From Cololabis saira (taxonomy: Eukaryota; Chordata; Actinopteri; Beloniformes; Belonidae): DNA of 64,000 nucleotides. The position numbers and the translations under genes were made by a program. Of this stretch, positions 15,174 to 28,161 are shown piece after piece (positions within the stretch are counted from its first letter, which is position 1; each line of letters starts with the position of its first letter). The DNA lies in NCBI RefSeq assembly GCF_033807715.1, contig NC_084601.1:19362129-19426128 (forward strand), given 5' to 3'. The notes below the pieces were generated by a model. That model did not search any database. It was not told the DNA's origin and saw only the letters and a list, made by a program, of their open reading frames with translations.

Positions 15174-18100
15174 TTATATGACCTGGCAGCAGCTGTGCGG
15201 GGTGGGGGTGCAGAGGAGCCCCTCCTTGGGGCCCCGGTGGATGTTGACAGAGAGAGTCTTCTCCGTCAGAGGCATCTGCAGCACGTGGTTCTTCATGTTC
15301 CTGTGGTTGTCCCTGGCCAGGTCCAGCTCCCGGAGCCTCAGGCTCCCCGTGCAGGCTCCCTCCAGCAGCGGGTCTGCCAGCGCGTCCCCGAGCACCGGCT
15401 GGTGGTACAGGTTCCCCCGGGGGGAAGGGCCCCCCAGGAGGGACACCTTATCCAGGCTGCCGGTGGAGCCGCCCATGCACATCCTCCACACGGGCCGGTC
15501 CTGCGCCTCCCCCCCCACCACGCCTCCGCTGCCTCCACCTCCTCCCGTGAGGGTTTGGAACTGAGAGCTCAGGCACAGGCTCATCAGCTTCAGGCTCTCC
15601 ACCAGGCCGCTGGCCGCCTTGGCCGTGCTCTTATTATGGGCCGCTCCTGATCCCGGACTAGCACAGTTCGGGGGGGAACCCCCTTGTCCTGTCCCCCCTT
15701 TCTCTACATCCTCTTTCCTCCCTTCTCTCCCGTCTCCTTGTCCACCTTCGTGAAATGTCTCCGGTTTAAAGTGACTCTCCGTCTCGTCGTCACTAGTCTC
15801 TGAGCTTGGAGAGAAAGACGCAACTGGCGCCATCACGCCGACAGTCTGAGGTGACGCCGTTTGTGACGAAGGTGACGGTATCCTAGAGTTCAGATTGAGG
15901 CTCAGACTAGGTTTGGGGGGGTTAAGTCCATGCAACTCTTTTCTCACCTCCTCCTCGTCCTCCTCTTTATCTTCTTCATGAATCTGGTTAAGAACCGGGG
16001 CGCTCATACGAGACGTCATACGGTTACCGGAAGACATGGATGATGAGGAAGAGGCGGCTTTGCGACGAAGCACCACCTGGGAAGGCAGTGAGAAAGGGGG
16101 CAAACACTTGTCTGGAGCCCCTTCTTCCTCCTCATCTTCTTCCACGCTGAAAAGACTGGGGCTGCGTGGCTTGCAAGGGCCCACCGCCCCCAGGGAGCCC
16201 AGGGAGCCCAGGGAGCCCAGCCGGAGGGGGTTGGAGTGCGGCTTCGCCAGAGGCCTGAGACCCCTCTCCTGGTTGGGTTGTGTGGACTGCTGCTGCTGGC
16301 TGGACGCTGGGGACGGGTTCTCCTGGCGCTGACCGAGGTCCAGCAGGGCTGTTTTGGGTCTGGGACCTTTGTGGAGGCTCTCTGCACTGCGGGCAGGAGA
16401 CTGTGGCCCTCCGGGGTGGGACATGGCGGGACCTCCTAACCCATCACTGACATCCTGGTGCACGTCCACTCTGGTGGGCCAAGACTGCCTGTGTAGAGGA
16501 GAACGGCGTTAAGTGGTTTCAACTTTATATGCAAACGTTTAACATGTTTAATAGTAAGAAGATAATGATGCTTTTGTTAAGAAAAAAAGGAAAAAAGAGA
16601 GAAGATTTGTGCCCTTTCTAACAATCCTGAGTTACACGGCAGGAATATCAGTCACCGTAGAATAAAGACTTGAGACAACTCACCCTGACACATTTTTCAG
16701 TCTTTACCGTAAGCTACGCAAAAACGCATATATCATTTAGTACCGTATTTTCCGCACCAAAAAGCCTTTAATTTTCCTCAAAACCCCTTATAAGGCACAC
16801 TGCCTTATATAGGATCATTAAGGTCATTTCTGTTACTGTAGTCAGGGGGATTGTGGGTATTGTAGTCGGTGTCGCCGAAGTAATGCTGCGAAAAACGGCT
16901 GTAATGGGGGTTTCACAAAGGCAGGAATCGTCACAGACGCTCAAGACAGTAACCGTAGCGACGCTGACTTACATAATGACGACTGAGGAGACGGAGCCAG
17001 GAACATTGGGTGCCGCACTCGCCCAGCTGCTCCACTCTGACACGAGAAGATTTTGAGGGATTTGGGAGTGATCAAAATTTTCCGAAAGTTGGATTTTATT
17101 CTGTTAATAAAGTTTGACTTACAGTACTTTTCTTCTTGTTTTTTTTATTTCCATCAGGTACAATAGATACTTAACTCAGCCACTATACTACGGTATCTTG
17201 CCGTGTATTCGGTGCGCCTTATATATGGAGAGAGTTTTAAAATAGGCCATTTATTGAAGGTGCGCACTATAATACGATGTGCCTTATGGTGCAGAAAATA
17301 CCGTATTTACTGCTTAAAAATGGGCAAGAAAATTAAAACGTTTGCTACCGTCCAGCGTATGAATCCATGTTGCTTATCTGCATGACTCAGTTTCCCTCAG
17401 CAAGATGAATGTTCTCCCTCTTTTTCCATCTCCATCTTTACATTTACAAGGTTTTGGCCGACCTAGAACCAAAGCTGGCGGGGGCCACACTCGTGCAGGA
17501 GGAGAGTTTTCATCACCAGAGGGCGCCCCCGTCCCAACCTGCAACCTTACATGACGTCCCTTTAAATTCTTCATAAACCAGCTGGAGTGGTTTGTTGCAG
17601 ATCACTGCTTCAGTGCAGGAAATTAAACTGAAATCATGTCCTTAAAGTTATCTTTCCCTTCATTTTCTGTCGTATATCCATGACAGGCTTATTTCCTGGA
17701 GGTGACGGTACCAAACACTGCAGAGGGAGCGCGCCGTTTCTTAGGAAAATGCTTGTGCACGTGCATGTGTACCTAAACTGGGCCTTGCTGGGGCTGGGCG
17801 ACCGCGTCTGACTGTGTTGCTCCTTCTCCTGTCTGTCTCTCAGCATCCTCTCTGCCAGCAGGAAGTAGGTGGCGGTGATGTGGTTGTACTGGTTCGACTC
17901 CAGAGCCCTGAGGAAACAGCATCAGCCATCAGTTTGACATCAACCCTGTACACCGGCATCAGAGAGACTGAGGTGAACATGCCAGGGGTTCACATTCCAC
18001 TGCCATCTGCTTTCTAATGGCAATTAAATTCTTGATTACTGTCAATTAAGCTTTAGCGGGATGAATGAAACATGAGGGATCTTTGGAGATTAGGCAGGGA

Positions 18101-21100
18101 AAACAGCCAGCTGCATGTTAACTTATGCATGTGTGGGGTTGGTGGCGGGCCGACACGTACTCAGTTATGGCGTCTCTGTCTGCGATGGCCCCCAGCACCA
18201 TGCGCTGGATGATGGAGCCATGCTCCTCCTCAGATAAGCTCCGGTGGGACACCAGAGGGGTGGACAGCTTGGTGGCCGGGGAGGGGTCGACACCTTGCAG
18301 CCACTGGTGGTCCCCGATCTGCTCCAGGGTCGCCCTTTTCTTGGGGTCTCTCTGCAGCATATGGCCTATGAGGCTGGAGGGGGGGACAACGGAGATTAGC
18401 ATCACGGCCGGACCAAAGAAACATCTGCTCTTTGCTTCAGGAATATTTAGATGTACATATACATTTGTAGTTGCTACGTTGCTTCACCAATATTTCATGA
18501 CTGTAAATTTGTATTTATCAAAAAACATCTGGGAACACAACAAGTACAAGCTGAAAAAAGACAAGCAAACAGTCTAAACACAAATGTGTATATGATTAAA
18601 GTCAACATTTCCATGTTCTTCCCTCCCCCTTTTTTAAGAAAAAAAAACTATTTGCACCCCAAATGGTTTAGATTCTTTAGAGTCTCCATGCGCTGTAACA
18701 CCACCAACATGGCACGCAAAAACTTTCTTCGTAATTATCTTTCCATCTTGGTGACTGAAACAGATATGTTGTTTCTGTGGTGTTTAGTTCCCTTTTTCTT
18801 TTATTTGCCAAACAAAACCCTTGGCTGCTCCCAGACAGCTATGTTTTTATTGTTCCTTATCAGGTGGCTTCTATGCAGACCACCCATGTGGCGTAAGCAG
18901 GTTCTGCCAGAATAGAGACAATCATCAGGATGTTACTCCCTGGGTCTGGAACGATCCAAACACACGCTATATTAAGACCGTACAAGAAAAAAAAAAAAAA
19001 AACTCTCCAGCCTGCAGAAAGTATTTCCTTAGGAAGCACCGGAGCCTCCAGCAGGACAATGAGAGGATAGACCAGTTCCACAGAGGAGCTGGGTCTCCGT
19101 ATCAATGGACCATTAGTGGTGGAATTTCTGGGGTCGCGGCTTCCAAAGTATCGGAGCATCAAGTCACGTAACTCATTGGTTTCGGAAGCAAGAATTTTAA
19201 GCCCATTTTTCTTTGTGCTGAGCGCAGCCATGTTGATTGGGAAGCCGGTGGGAACACGCACACCATATGTCAATCAAAGTTAGCTGTGGCCCCCAGCTCC
19301 TACAGCAGATCCCTGCCGAAATATCTACAGAATATCTGCCAAAATGTCCCGTTTCACATGTTGACTAAGTGGCAAAATCAAAAAGTACTGTTTGGCCGAC
19401 GTTGGGTTTAATGTGAACTGCTGATTGTTTCACTGAACGCAGTAGCATGATGGTTACAGAGGATAAAGTGATAACAATTCACCCCTCAGAGATTTCATGT
19501 GTGTGAAATCAAACGACTGAGACCAAAACTTTGTTTTTTTTCCCCAGCAGGCTGTAAATATGCTCATTTCTGCTCTGAAGGTGGACATTTTAACATGGAG
19601 GTCAATGGAGAGCGACTCGCCATTGCTCTAGTGGCCAGGAGAGGAACTGCAACAAAACTGATCGCCCTCAACCCAGAAGTTAGATGGCTGGCGCTCGAGC
19701 TACAGTCAAAACTTTGACACCAAAGGACAGTTTGGTGTCCTTGGTGTCGCCCGCACGCAAGACAAACTTTACAAACCAACTGCAGAGTACTTGTCCTGCC
19801 AAAACCTGCTGCGTCTTAAAGCCTGTGGATAAATCCCGGTGGGGTAAAAGAAATAAATAAATAAAGAAAGGCTGGAGAGCGATGGAAAGCGTTTGCACAA
19901 ATGTTCGGGGAGCTCAATAGCACTTGGTGTGACATGTTTGAAATGTCAGGCTGCAGATCGTTGCTTAAATATACCGAAGATTTGCAAAAGGTGAGATAAC
20001 ACATTAGTCTTATCCTCCTCTAACAGCATGTGGAGCCTCTGTGTAATTTCTGCCGATCCTCAAAAGATTAAGTTATGTAATTGACCAGTTTTTTGTTTCA
20101 CATTGTAGTCATGAGGTGAGCAGCTCGTGGGTGCTGGTGAGATGTGACAAACCTTTAACCGTTACTTCGCAAATTAAATCAGGTGCTACTTCTAAAATTA
20201 ATGTACCATTGGTTTTGTTTCCAAATACTATACAATAACCCTGACAAGGTGATCAAACATACAACAAAGCAGCATTTATTATAACGGCTGGATAAACAAC
20301 ATGTGTTGTGTCTTGTCATCTGGAAGCCATGGAGCTAATGAAAGGGAGGCACATTGTTAATCAGCTAATGCAGGTGTGACTTCACCGTCCCTGATCTATT
20401 ATTACTGCCAAACTTGCTGCACAAAGATCAAAGTTATAAACAGTTACCACATTTCTCTTTAAACCACGCAGCATTTGGAGCATCAGTTTGAAGTTTAAAC
20501 GATCTTATCAAATAAAGAAACATTTCGCCTCTCGGCATCTCAAATCCAAAAATAACCCTAACAAAAAAAAAACATTTGCTGGGGGGAAGTGTTGTTCCTG
20601 CGAGGCAACGTGGGAAATCGGCTTGTATATGGTTTTAAATATAACAACAATGATACAACGCGTGAACCAGGAAGCGTGCCAGTATTTGAAGTACCGTGTA
20701 ACAGTCAAGATAATCCAATGAAGTGACGTCCAAACACAATGTGTTTGCAGAGCCACAGACATTCAAAATACTCAGCAAATATTTGTCCCTGCTCCGCTTT
20801 GACGCATCCTTAAACCCTCACCGTGTTAAAAATAGAGGGCTGATTTAAAAGGGAACATTAGATACACTTAACGCAGCACTGCAGCACCGACTGAAAGCAG
20901 GACAGCGATGAGCAGCAGCAGAGACGCTGCACCCGCTCTCTTCACTCTCCTTTTCCTTCACACATCTATAAACATGAAATATGCAGAACCTGCAGAGTAC
21001 TCCGTCCATCTGTGTGGGTTTGAGCGCTCGGGCATTACTCACTCTTTGCATGCATGGGAGATGTGCGGAGGCACTGTGTATTTACAGTCCATGATCATAG

Positions 21101-24100
21101 TTAGTGTCTCGCTGTCGTTGGTCTCCTGAAAGGGGGGCTGACCGCAGACCAGCATGAAGAGGATCACCCCCAGACTCCAGATATCTGCAGACACACAGGG
21201 ACAAAAAAGAAATGCAAAGTAAGGAGGAGGAAGACCACAAACATGCAAAAAGAAGCACATAAATATGATGCTTTAACGGAGTCAAGCATGTATCTCCTCG
21301 CTGCCTAGTGACCTGGATAGGAGCCGTCTCCTCCCGAGTTCAAATGAAGCGTGAAACACATTCGATCACAGCCGTTTCCGTAAATATGTGCTTAGGACAC
21401 ATCTGTCAGAGCAAGGATGAGACTCGGCCCCGGCTGCCCGCAGCCAACAGCACGCTCGCGTGCACGCCAGCTCAAAACACACAGACCCCAGAAAGTGGGT
21501 TAACGTGTTCGCCCCTTGCAGCTTCACGCGAATGCTAATTTGACGAAGAGTCTGATTATTCCAACAGAACAACTGTTTGCTCAGGGCTTTCTCTGCCGCT
21601 CTGGTCAATGGGATGCTCCACTGACACACTTTCTACAAGGCCCGCCATCGTCTCTCAGTAATTAGTCAGGGCGTTGACCCCTCCTCTGCAAATGTCGCTT
21701 TTCGCCGCTTTGATGAAACAGCGAGATGAAAGTACATCCACCGCTGCTAATCCTGTGCACCTGTGCCAAATCTTTAATTAACTTTCATCGGAATTAACTC
21801 TAAAGAATAAATTCCTCGAGCATGATTGAAGCAACTCGCTGGCCCCGCACACTCTTGATTTACTTTGTTTTGAAGGTGAAGGAGGTCATATCTACGCAAT
21901 CTTTCTCTCCATCAAATGATTTCTCGTTTTAATCTGCAATGCGTCACCTTATTGAGCTGAAAGACGCACAAATTGCCACCCCGCTGTGATATTTAAGCTG
22001 CAATAATTGATTTTTTAGGCCATTAACTACAGTGGAAGAAGTGCAATATGGTTGCATTATTGATGTGACATCAAATAGCATTCAAATGTTTGGTCCAAAT
22101 GTTCTGTTGCTGCGAGTGGTTTAATGAGCAGGAGATGGTACAATGGTCTATTTTCAGCAGGAACAGCGTCCTTTTTGTTCAATTTTAGAGTAAAAAGGAG
22201 GAAAGAGCATTGTGTGTGTGTGTACATTTATATTTCAAAGCTTTATTAATTGTCTGGCTCTTCAAATCCAACAAATGGCAGCCATGGCGACGGCTAAACA
22301 GCCGTCTGTCATTCTATCGAGAAGTAATTTCCTGGTTTTAAATTGTCCTTCACACGTTACTACAAAAGACTGGAGAGAAGGTCTGCATTTATGAGTCTCC
22401 GTTTTACACGCCACTCAAGCAGCAGATGCTCAAAGAGAACACATTATAGGGGAAATACAAATCTGTCCTTGAGACATTTATAAGTGTGCTTAGACTCAAC
22501 AACTTTTCCATAAAACAACCCAGACATGTTATTGAAGGAGGCCCTGGAAATGTTGTGATTAAAGTGAGTTGTTCTGACTTGTAGGATTATGTCACATCAC
22601 CATCCCCGATCCTGACATGTACCATCGAGGCCTGGAGCAAGTGGCAACAATGCAACAATGAGGCCGATGGGGAAGCAAAACAACCCTGCAGTTCATCTCA
22701 CTTTAAAAACCCCATATTGTACATTTCTGTTTATACATTTTACCTGTCCTAAGTCATCCTACGTCACTTTTTGTAAAGACTCACATCCGACACTTTAAAA
22801 CCTCATATTGTACATTTCTGTTTATACATTTTATTTTATCTCTTATATATTTGTTTGTTTTTATATTTTTATTGTATTGCAACTTGGCAATAAACCCTTT
22901 TCTGATTCTGATTCTGATCAACTGACCACTAGGAGCTGGCTCCAAGCATGTGTCAATCTCCGTTGACTTCAGGGTCAAAACTTTGAACTTTGCAGCTAAA
23001 ATAAACATATTTAGACCCTGCTTTCAAAAAAAAGAAAAAAAAAAAACAGTTTTGGTCTCCATAGTTAGATTTCACAAACATGACAACCATTTGTCATTGT
23101 ATACCTTTACTTGATACTCCAGAGCTCATAAAACAGTATTCATTTCGTACCAGCCCTCATATCATCTTTATTTCCAACCAAAATATATTTGAACCCAGGC
23201 AACACAGGGAGGGCGAGCTGGGTCTGAGTGGCCGACTCCACCCTCCAACAGGGACCGCAACGACCAGAGCTGCAGAGACACGGTTGAAATAAGACGTATC
23301 CCAAGACGTACTAAGACCTCAGTAAATCACGTCGGCTTGTTGAAAACAGAAACAGATCAGAATGTCTCTTTTAAGATGCTGCAGTCATGAGAACTTTTAC
23401 TGGAATTGACTCCCTGCAGTTGGAGGTTATGCGAGTGGTGTGAACAAGTGAAAACAGTAAAATCTGAACCAAGAGCTGAGAGGGGTGATAAATCCCTCCA
23501 CGGAGATGAGGGAAACTGCAGGATCAGGGGTGAAACTGGTGATGAGTTTGGCTCTCCTTTGCGGTCCTTTCATCTGATTTATTGTGAAAGTAAATATATT
23601 GATCAGTGCGGCCTTAAAGCTGTTGCTCTGCCAACGTCACAATTTAATCAGTGTGTCTGTTCCCTTTAAAAAAGGAGACATATGCACCATTTCAAAATTA
23701 AACACAGTCTTTGTGTGCAGCTGGAGGGGGAGTTAGCATCTCAAGCCCACCGCTCTTCCTCTGAAGGGTGTGCCTCTTGATGAAATGGCGCTGCAGCTTT
23801 GTGACTTCAGACGTACAGCAAACGGTGGTTAAAGTGAAATTGCTTGGGGGTGTTTTCGCTGAATGACACATTTTCAGACTCAGTGGAGCTCGGCAGAGGA
23901 CATTCTTTCATAACACGGGTGAATAATGATGCTTGCTCGCCCGTGGCGGCGGTGGCCTGTCTGGACTTGACAGACAAGCAGAGTTTGTGTTTTTACAGTA
24001 ACGGTGAAATGGCAGCTCTTGTACCACAACAATACCTGCTAATTTGTAACTGGATCAGTCAGGAATTTAAAAAAAACAACCTCAGTGGCGTCGCCATCCT

Positions 24101-25527
24101 CAGCCCCCTTGGGTGATGTTTTCCTGTTTTCTTTAAATCCCTCCAGTTAGGAGTGATTTAAAGAAATTCAATCTATGGGAGTGAATGTGCTGCTTTACCG
24201 AGCTGGGAGGCTGTTTCATCGTGCTGATGGAAGGAGCAAATGCTTCAGCAGTTCCCACCGCCACCTCACCCCTCGCCAACGTATCCTAGCAACCGCAGCC
24301 CTGCTCCCTTATCACTTGCGTCAGTCGTCCGCCAAACTTCCTTCCTCGATAACTTTATTTATAAACCAGATGGTTGACACATCTCTGCAGAACACTGTTG
24401 GAGTCACCACACGGCAGCATCGCTGGCGGCGATCACACCGGCTACTTAGCGTTGGCGGCCGGGGATGTAAACATCCCTTTCTGGAGCCCCGCAAGTTGCA
24501 TTTTTAACACCCTCCCTGAGATAATGAACAAGCAGTCCCCTGTGTGTTGACACAGTAACCCTCGCCTGAGCGGGTCAAGCTCAGCATCCTGTCCTACTCA
24601 ACATTATGCAACACATTCTTTCTAAAATAATACAATATACAGACTTTTTTTTCTTATAAAGGACAGCTTCTTCCTCTTAAAGAAAACTACACTTTGAGGT
24701 TCTTTTTATTGACAAGCAAACTATCTGGGACCAAAGAAGTCCGTCATCATTTCCAGGTGAGAAACTGTGGACCAGCTGGCAGTAGACACATTAACATTAG
24801 TCAAAATCTAATGAATAAATAGAAATGATAATAAAAACTGCCATTGATAGGGGTTTTTATTTTATTTTATGCGCAACAGTCATACGAAGCTTGAAGCTGA
24901 GGTTAGTCAAAAGTTCTGTTAAAGATAAATTGCAGCACAGATTCTTAGGTCTGATCATCTTGTTGGTTTTGAGCGCAGCGACAGAGCACTTGTGCCCATG
25001 TGAGACGAGGATCATCGCTATCAGAGGTGAGGAACAGTGGAAGAGTCAGTGGTGAACCTAAGGATATGAGGTCTCTAACGTCCTCTGTGAGAGCGCCCCC
25101 AAGGTCCAAGCCAGCGTCAGGGAAAAAAAGAACTGAAGAAAGAAAAAAAGGTGCCATTAAATTAGGGCCGCTCTTGTTTAACTGTGAAAGCGTTTGCTTC
25201 ACACTCTTTGGGTAAAATATTGAAATTTCTCCAGCGAGCGGGACTTTCATAGAGTTTTAACAACAGTGTAAAGATTAATCCAGATCATTATCTGCATACT
25301 CTGACAGATTTCACAAATGACCCTGATGTCAAGGCCTGGACTTTGTCATTTTTATACATTTCTGGATCATAAACGCTGATTAGATGTGACTAACAGATAA
25401 ATGCTATCAACTGTTATCAACAGCAGCTACGTTGATAACAGTCATTCTGAAAGTAAAAGCAATAAATTCACGGAATTTCATGAGTCATATATGACTAATA
25501 TTTATGTAAAATAGCTTTAATTAGATT

Positions 25528-25567
<40 letters not shown>

Positions 25568-28161
25568 TTTTAAGACTGATTAATCACCAAAACAGCCCCT
25601 GACTCTTTAATTTGGAAGACAAAAACAGAGAACGCAACACTATTAATAATCTAGTGCGCAGTTTCTGCTGAGCGAGTCCTGTGCTATCGGGAGGACTGAC
25701 TCACACCTCCGACCGGACCTGAGCAGGAACAGCCTCCTTATCTCTGCAACCGACTGGGCTCGCTGCCACCGGCCAGCAGGAGTCGTCAGCGCAGCCTCAG
25801 CCGTCACCCCGGGCCATCGGGCCATCGGGCTCTCCGGTTCTGGGCGGTCCAGGCGGTTCCGGGTGGCACGGCTGCGCCCTCCACTTGCTCTGCCGCTGAT
25901 ACGATCGCACGAAAATTACATCTCGGCTGAGCGGATTAATCCCGGCAATCAAAACAGCGTCATCTCGGCTGAAGGAAACGATAACAGTCGCTCCTGGAAG
26001 CAGAGATGAAGCGGCGGAGACGTGCACGAACACGCGCTCAGACAGGCCTCACATTATCAGGCGAGAAACAAAGAGACAACATACGCAGCCCAACTGTCCA
26101 CTGAGAGCTCGGAAGCTGCCTGGCAGGAAGGAGAGGGAGCTCAAACGGACGGAAATAGCTCTGCAGACCACTCGGGTAGAAAAACCCGCCCGTCTGGGCC
26201 GACAGACGGACTGCTGACACTTTTCTTGTTTCATCTGTTTTTCATGCTCCTCCACTCCTCTCCTCCCTCATTCTGCAGGCCCCTCTTTTGATTTCCATGC
26301 CCGTGCCTACTCGATTCAGTGTCCGAGCACCGACATGCACGAGTGAGGCCGTTTTTAGGTGTGCGTGAGGCTCACCAGTGTCAGCAAAACGTCACTGCAG
26401 GACAGAAATAAAACCCAGTTGTGAGACTGCAGAGCTTGTGGGTCAACCGTAAGTTATCGCTCCGGACTTTGCACAGTCCCTCTCCTTTTATCGAGTCACT
26501 GATAATAAGTGTGCCAGTCAGTCTACCGGGTTCACCGCCCGGGCGCTGCGGATCATATATAACACGTCCAATGCCATGATGGTGGCAGAGCCAGAGTGTG
26601 AATGTGAAAGCGCGAGTTAATCACGCTGATGTGCAGCGGAAGACAGCGTGCTCCGCCGCTGGGATCAGGCTAGACAGCTGGAGCGGCTACTGAACTTGAA
26701 TCAGCATCTTCCCGCTGCGTGACCCAGATGCCACTCTGATCCCCCCCCCACCCCCGACTTACCCACGGCGGGAGCGTCGTACTCGTCCCCCAGCAGTATT
26801 TCCGGAGCGGAGTAGGCCAGCGAGCCGCAGGAGGTGTGCAGCGTCGTCCCGGGCTGAAAGCGGTTGCTGAAGCCGAAGTCGGTGAGCTTGACGATGCCCT
26901 GCTTCTCGAAGAACACCACGTTCTCGGGCTTGAGGTCCCGGTGCACCACGTGCAGCCGGTGGCAGTAGGAGATGGCGTGGACGATCTGAGCAAAGTAACA
27001 CTTCGCCACCTGGGAGAAGAGAGGGGGGAGAGACAGGAAACGCAATCAAGAAACAGTATCTCGTGACTGTCGGACTACGTAACTGATTGGCGCTGGTTTC
27101 ATGACGAGAACCTGCTGAGACGCGGTTCACTTCTCCCCCTCATTCACTGGTCGAAAGAGAAAATACCAATTTAGTCTCGTTATGTTCTGAAAATATGTGG
27201 ACCGTGAAAATAAAGGTCAAATCTTTCATCCGTGTGAAATAATGAAACCAGGACCTGTCACAGGTCTCATGCTCACGTCTTAACTTATAAAGATCCACCT
27301 TAAATGTCACCTTAAATGAAGCCCTGGTGTCCAGAATTCATTAACTTCCAACACCCCATATGACCTCAACTACGTCTATATTCAAAAGTTAAACATCTAA
27401 ACTTTGTTCCCTAGGGAGATAATCTTTATTAACATGGATCTTGGAGCTAATTCCAGGTCAGGTGGTCTAATAACCCCCCAAACCTCCACTGATGCAGGTA
27501 AAACAAGCAATAATCGTCCGGGTTCCCGTCATCCTGCGTGCTCTTACGTCTTCTCCGAGGCCTCCCTCGTGCTTCATGATGCAGTCGTACATGTCGCCCC
27601 CGTCGCCCAGCTCCAGGATGAGGTAGAGCTTGGTGGACGTGTCGATGGCCTCGTACAGGCGCACCACGTTGGGGTGCTGCACCATCTTCATGCACCGCAC
27701 CTCCTGGAAGAGGTGGGCCCGCGCCACCGGGTCCAGCTTGGTCTTATCTATCACCTTTACCGCCACCTGGAAGGGAAGGCAAACGCAGGAGCGCGATAAC
27801 GTTATCAGTCGCCCCGCTCGATGTACAGCCAAGACAGCAAAACTATTCCGAAGTTTGGGAACGCCTTGAGAAACAATGTGAAGGCATTCTGGGGATGCTG
27901 TTGACATTCCTTCACAAAGCCAAGACAAACACAAGCTGCTCAGCACTCCTGTCTATTATTAAGAGCAGGGGTGCAGTCTTCAGCTTCGGCATGTTCAGAC
28001 CGGCTATTTAAATATGTCCTGGCTCTAAAACGGCGTACCTTTTCCCCAGTGAACACATGGCGGGCCAGTTTGACCACGGCAAAGTGGCCGCGGCCCAGCG
28101 TCTTGTCCAGGTCGTACAGCCCGGCGATCTTCCCGTCGTGGTGGCGTTTGAGCCCGGCCAT
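15174..28161 (-). CDS. snrk: snrk, SNF-related serine/threonine kinase; seven coding exons, ~797 aa
   Basis: SNRK is an AMPK-related kinase activated by LKB1, implicated in cardiac and adipose metabolism and angiogenesis. Coding exons (transcript order, plus-strand coordinates): 28039-28161, 27548-27766, 26763-27009, 21043-21184, 18161-18373, 17773-17907 and 15174-16488. Phases are consistent and every junction is GT-AG. Seen: start [20 protein letters not shown]; glycine loop [13 protein letters not shown] lysine 45; HRDLKPEN with catalytic D139; DFG 158-160; activation-loop Thr173 in [14 protein letters not shown], the LKB1 site; [19 protein letters not shown]; then the UBA-like segment around [15 protein letters not shown]; a long low-complexity acidic/serine-rich tail with conserved islands ([42 protein letters not shown]); and the end EGLLC...SCCQVI. 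It is slightly longer than the human protein (765 aa). Intron 21185-26762 is the largest. Convergent with abhd5. Confidence 0.97.
16741..17305. mobile_element. Non-autonomous TIR element in snrk intron 6
   Basis: A 565-bp element with near-perfect 19-bp inverted ends: TACCGTATTTTCCGCACCA at the left, TGGTGCAGAAAATACCGTA at the right (two mismatches). Subterminal AAGGCACACTGCCTTATA and GTGCGCCTTATATAT words are characteristic of a widespread fish/frog family starting ACCGTATTTTCCG. Superfamily not assigned. No transposase ORF. Confidence 0.8.
19509..19650 (+). repeat. Dispersed repeat copy A (snrk intron)
   Basis: GAGACCAAAACTTTG, then a T-tract, AGGCTGTAAATATG, TTTCTGCT, and GGAGGTCAATGGAGAG, then CTAGTGGCC. 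The same word order recurs inverted at 22917-23070, so this is an interspersed repeat rather than the small ORF it contains. Confidence 0.6.
22690..22920 (+). mobile_element. LINE 3' tail-like segment with internal duplication
   Basis: CATATTGTACATTTCTGTTTATACATTTTA occurs twice in direct order (about 22711 and 22803). The second copy leads into a T-rich stretch, GCAATAAACCC, and a CTGATT hexamer run. The shape is that of the 3' end of a fish LINE with an AATAAA and short tandem tail. No coding part remains. Confidence 0.5.
22917..23070 (-). repeat. Dispersed repeat copy B (inverted relative to copy A)
   Basis: Read on the minus strand it gives GGAGACCAAAACTG, a T-tract, CAGGGTCTAAATATG, GAAGTCAACGGAGATTGAC and CTAGTGGTCAG, the same module order as 19509-19650. 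Confidence 0.6.
25532..25562. repeat. (TG)n microsatellite
   Basis: About 15 TG units in the large snrk intron. The remaining intron sequence 21185-26762 holds no recognisable gene. Confidence 0.9.

Noticed and set aside
15135..16439. Long plus-strand ORFs over the last snrk exon
   Set aside because: They are antisense shadows of the well-supported snrk C-terminal exon.
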